From positions 1 through 5,819 of the forward strand of contig JALVWX010000251.1 in NCBI GenBank assembly GCA_027023165.1: DNA of 5,819 bases. The letters run 5' to 3'. The DNA is from Thermococcus sp. (GTDB lineage: Archaea > Methanobacteriota_B > Thermococci > Thermococcales > Thermococcaceae). The notes below the pieces were generated by a model, which ran no database searches, was not told the origin of the DNA, and was given only the letters and a program-made list of their open reading frames with translations. This document shows, in pieces, positions 4,313 to 5,819 of the stretch (positions are counted from its first letter, which is position 1; every line of letters starts with the position of its first letter). The position numbers and the translations under genes were made by a program.

Positions 4313-5207
4313 GGCGGACCAATAAGCCGTAGTTTCTTGGTGGATAGGCGGGGAATTTGAAAAGGCCGAATCCTCCCCATTCTATCACGCCGTAGCCCTT
4401 TTGGAGTTTTAGGATGAACTTGGGGTTTACCATACTGCCTTTGAAGGGTTTCGAGCCTTTCAGGTAAATGTAGGCTTGGAACTTCCCCAAGATGCGGTAG
4501 TCTATGTCGTTTAGGTTGTGGACTGCGGCGAAGACGGAGATGAGGCTTTTTCTGGCGTCTTTCAGTAGGTCCTTGAACCATTCTTGGAGTTTCCATAGGT
4601 CACCGCTTGGGTTTTGTGGGAAGACGTCATCGGCCTCGTCTATTATGAGGCTGATGAATCTCCGGTCGAGTCTGGTGGTTAGGGCGTAGAATAGATCGAA
4701 CCAAAAGTAGGCGCCTTTTGGGAAGTTTCTTTTGAGTCTGTAGCCGGTGGAGTAATAGACGGCGTCTTTTACTTCATCGCTGACGGTGTAGAACATTGGC
4801 TCGTAGATGACGTTTAGTTTTCCTTTCTCTAACTTGGGGAGTATGTCCCTTGGGTCCTTATACGTCTCGTAGGGGATGTGGATCTCCTTGGCGGTTTCGT
4901 CCTCGACGCGGTAGAATCTCGGATGGTCCTCTTCGTAGATGAAGAGTTTGACGCGGTGTTTCCAGTTCTTTAGGCGATACCATTGGGCGACTTCTCGGCC
5001 TCTCCAGATGACTATCTCGCCGTTTGCCATCTCGGCCTCGGCGAGGTATAAAAGGAGTGAGGTTTTTCCGCTGCCTTGTTCTCCGGTTGCCATCGCGAGG
5101 GTTCCGCCGACGTTGGGGTCGTGGAATATGAGTTCTTTCATCAGTTTCTCGCCCATTATCTTTAGGACCTTGGCCCCGTTGGGGTTGGTGGTTTTGATGT
5201 CCTCCAA
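4278..5207 (-). CDS. P-loop ATPase, possibly HerA/FtsK- or Zot-like, 309 aa
   Basis: Walker A is GEQGSGKT (residues 42-49). Walker B is ISLIIDEADD, with Asp190 and Glu191. Downstream, ARKSLISVFAAVHNLNDID (218-236) resembles the sensor region of HerA/FtsK/Zot ATPases, where a polar residue after a strand is followed by a D-I-D type motif. I place it there tentatively. Such ATPases drive DNA translocation, packaging or transfer. I see no membrane segment or signal peptide and no relaxase or capsid partner. The start is TTG at 5205-5207, preceded by GGAGG (5215-5219) with 7 nt spacing. The nearest upstream in-frame stop is nine codons away with no other start codon between, so TTG is well supported. 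A weak AT-rich promoter may lie at 5241-5256. The last codons form part of the repeat cluster at 4239-4312. Confidence 0.85.
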   Translation of the reverse strand: MEDIKTTNPNGAKVLKIMGEKLMKELIFHDPNVGGTLAMATGEQGSGKTSLLLYLAEAEMANGEIVIWRGREVAQWYRLKNWKHRVKLFIYEEDHPRFYRVEDETAKEIHIPYETYKDPRDILPKLEKGKLNVIYEPMFYTVSDEVKDAVYYSTGYRLKRNFPKGAYFWFDLFYALTTRLDRRFISLIIDEADDVFPQNPSGDLWKLQEWFKDLLKDARKSLISVFAAVHNLNDIDYRILGKFQAYIYLKGSKPFKGSMVNPKFILKLQKGYGVIEWGGFGLFKFPAYPPRNYGLLVRRQSHASQPTDK

Positions 5208-5250
5208 CTCTCTCCCTCCTTCGTGTCGTGACTCTCACATCATAAACACA

Positions 5251-5275
5251 AAAATATGGGGGACCCCCTCCCCCC
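5251..5275 (-). terminator. GC hairpin/T-tract terminator after the acidic-tail gene
   Basis: Immediately after the TAA at 5280-5282 the minus strand reads six G, A, five G, T, five C, then ATATTTTTGTGTTT. A five-pair G-C stem can form between 5270-5274 and 5258-5262 with a 7-nt loop, followed by the T-rich tail. This fits termination of the winged-helix/acidic-tail operon. The same AT-rich tail may serve as the promoter of the ATPase gene, which has only 72 bp upstream of it. Confidence 0.6.
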
Positions 5276-5279
5276 TACA

Positions 5280-5735
5280 TTAATATGTGTCATCATCATC
5301 TTCTTCGTCTTCCTCTTCTTCGTGTGAACCCGCCGTCTTTCCGGCGACTAACTTGGAGATGTCAAACACATCAGAGTCTCCAAGGTTCAGTATGGTCAAC
5401 CAATATGCCGCATCCTGTAAGAATCGGAGGTATTGGCTGTGGATTTTGGGCGGGAGATATTCAAATGTATAGGTGGGGGAGTTGAATCCAAGGGATGACT
5501 TATTTACTGGCTCTATATTATCTCGGAAGTTCGCGAGTTGCTGTAATCTCCTTTCTAATATCAGGGATATGGGAACATCGTCCCCATTCAGTTTGATGGT
5601 CTTTTGTGTTTGCGTGGCGTATGCACGTAAGGTCGAGTAAACAATGGCTAACGCTTGAAGGCCTCTTATGATGTCGTTGGTTTGGGCCGCAACCTCGATA
5701 TAGTAGGATGCCAATCTTTTTGCGGTGCTACTCAC
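5280..5735 (-). CDS. Unknown protein with acidic C-terminal tail, 151 aa
   Basis: I do not recognise a family. Residues 1-45 are mostly helical (AKRLASYYIEVAAQTNDII, LQALAIVYSTLRAYA), 57-75 form another helix, and 80-100 look extended and rich in Pro, Tyr and Ser. Residues 104-118 (YLRFLQDAAYWLTIL) are an amphipathic helix. The end is EEEEDEEDDDD then Thr-Tyr (139-151). No signal peptide or certain membrane segment is seen. The GTG at 5733-5735 follows GGAGGTG (5742-5748) with 6 nt spacing. An in-frame GTG at 5744 lies inside that site and is unlikely to be used. It overlaps the winged-helix gene by 8 nt, so the pair probably works together. Acidic tails occur in single-stranded-DNA-binding proteins, DNA mimics and chaperones, none of which is supported here by a domain. 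Confidence 0.85.
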   Translation of the reverse strand: MSSTAKRLASYYIEVAAQTNDIIRGLQALAIVYSTLRAYATQTQKTIKLNGDDVPISLILERRLQQLANFRDNIEPVNKSSLGFNSPTYTFEYLPPKIHSQYLRFLQDAAYWLTILNLGDSDVFDISKLVAGKTAGSHEEEEDEEDDDDTY

Positions 5736-5819
5736 TCTTCCCACCTCCCGTTAGGGCGTTAACCTTCTCGATCAGAACCGTCAACTTTCGGGAGAACTCG
5801 TCCGAAAAAATGAAACTGC
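5585..5819. repeat. Right copy of terminal direct overlap (circular junction)
   Basis: This stretch repeats bases 1-235 in direct orientation, exact from 5614 to the window end. When the sequence is closed into a 5,584-bp circle, this segment and the left copy become one. The copy here gives the intact reading frame of the acidic-tail gene across the junction. Confidence 0.85.
5728..5819 (-). CDS. 3' fragment of the winged-helix gene (second copy of the junction)
   Basis: This encodes the last 29 or so residues of the 121-aa winged-helix protein, identical to bases 144-235, and is cut by the right edge of the window. It shows that the winged-helix gene lies directly upstream of the complete acidic-tail gene, which supports circular continuity. 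It should not be counted as another gene. Confidence 0.85.
   Translation of the reverse strand, partial: SFIFSDEFSRKLTVLIEKVNALTGGGKSE

Noticed and set aside
5258..5275. G-quadruplex in the G-rich run after the acidic-tail gene
   Set aside because: Only two long G runs are present on the minus strand, and the adjacent C run makes a hairpin more likely.
5736..5744. GTG at 5744 as start of the acidic-tail protein (154 aa)
   Set aside because: It lies inside GGAGGTG. The GTG at 5735 has proper spacing and overlaps the upstream stop as in coupled genes.

Overview
The window reads as one complete small circular plasmid from an archaeon, opened at an arbitrary point and slightly over-run. Bases 30-235 are identical to bases 5614-5819, so the circle is about 5,584 bp. 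The archaeal assignment rests on an MCM helicase whose core has archaeal length and motifs, a 55-residue ribbon-helix-helix (RHH) regulator, purine-rich BRE plus TATA-type promoters, and ribosome binding sites of the GGAGGTGAT type ahead of ATG, GTG and TTG starts. A thermophilic member of the Thermoproteota is my best guess for the host, by analogy with the pRN-type plasmids of Sulfolobales, but the sequence does not prove it.

All six genes lie on the minus strand. In order of transcription round the circle they are: (1) a 55-aa RHH repressor-like protein (4104-3937), a short gene with its own promoter and operator-like palindromes; (2) a 926-aa MCM helicase with an N-terminal extension of about 240 residues (3828-1048); (3) a 111-aa coiled-coil protein of unknown function, 14 nt behind MCM (1033-698); (4) after a 188-bp non-coding gap with its own promoter, a 121-aa winged-helix protein (509-144); (5) a 151-aa protein with a strongly acidic tail, overlapping it by 8 nt and running across the circular junction (5735-5280); (6) after a GC hairpin/T-rich terminator, a 309-aa P-loop ATPase with a TTG start (5207-4278). 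A cluster of inverted and direct repeats straddles the ATPase stop and closes the circle ahead of the RHH promoter.

The layout resembles the pRN1 family (small CopG-type RHH gene directly ahead of a roughly 900-aa replication protein), with MCM in place of the primase-polymerase/helicase RepA, as known for Sulfolobus plasmid pTAU4. I see no primase, polymerase, Orc1/Cdc6, Rep nuclease, integrase or capsid gene, so the host must supply most replication functions.

The most interesting feature is inside the MCM gene. Nine exact copies of the heptamer TTCCCCA/TGGGGAA, many about 10 bp apart and used in several reading frames, fill the 151 bp that encode the low-complexity linker between the N-terminal region and an extra winged helix. 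This looks like an iteron origin buried in the initiator/helicase gene, as in the phage lambda O gene. Three promoter-proximal palindromes sharing a TACC...GGTA pattern suggest one regulator controlling several units.
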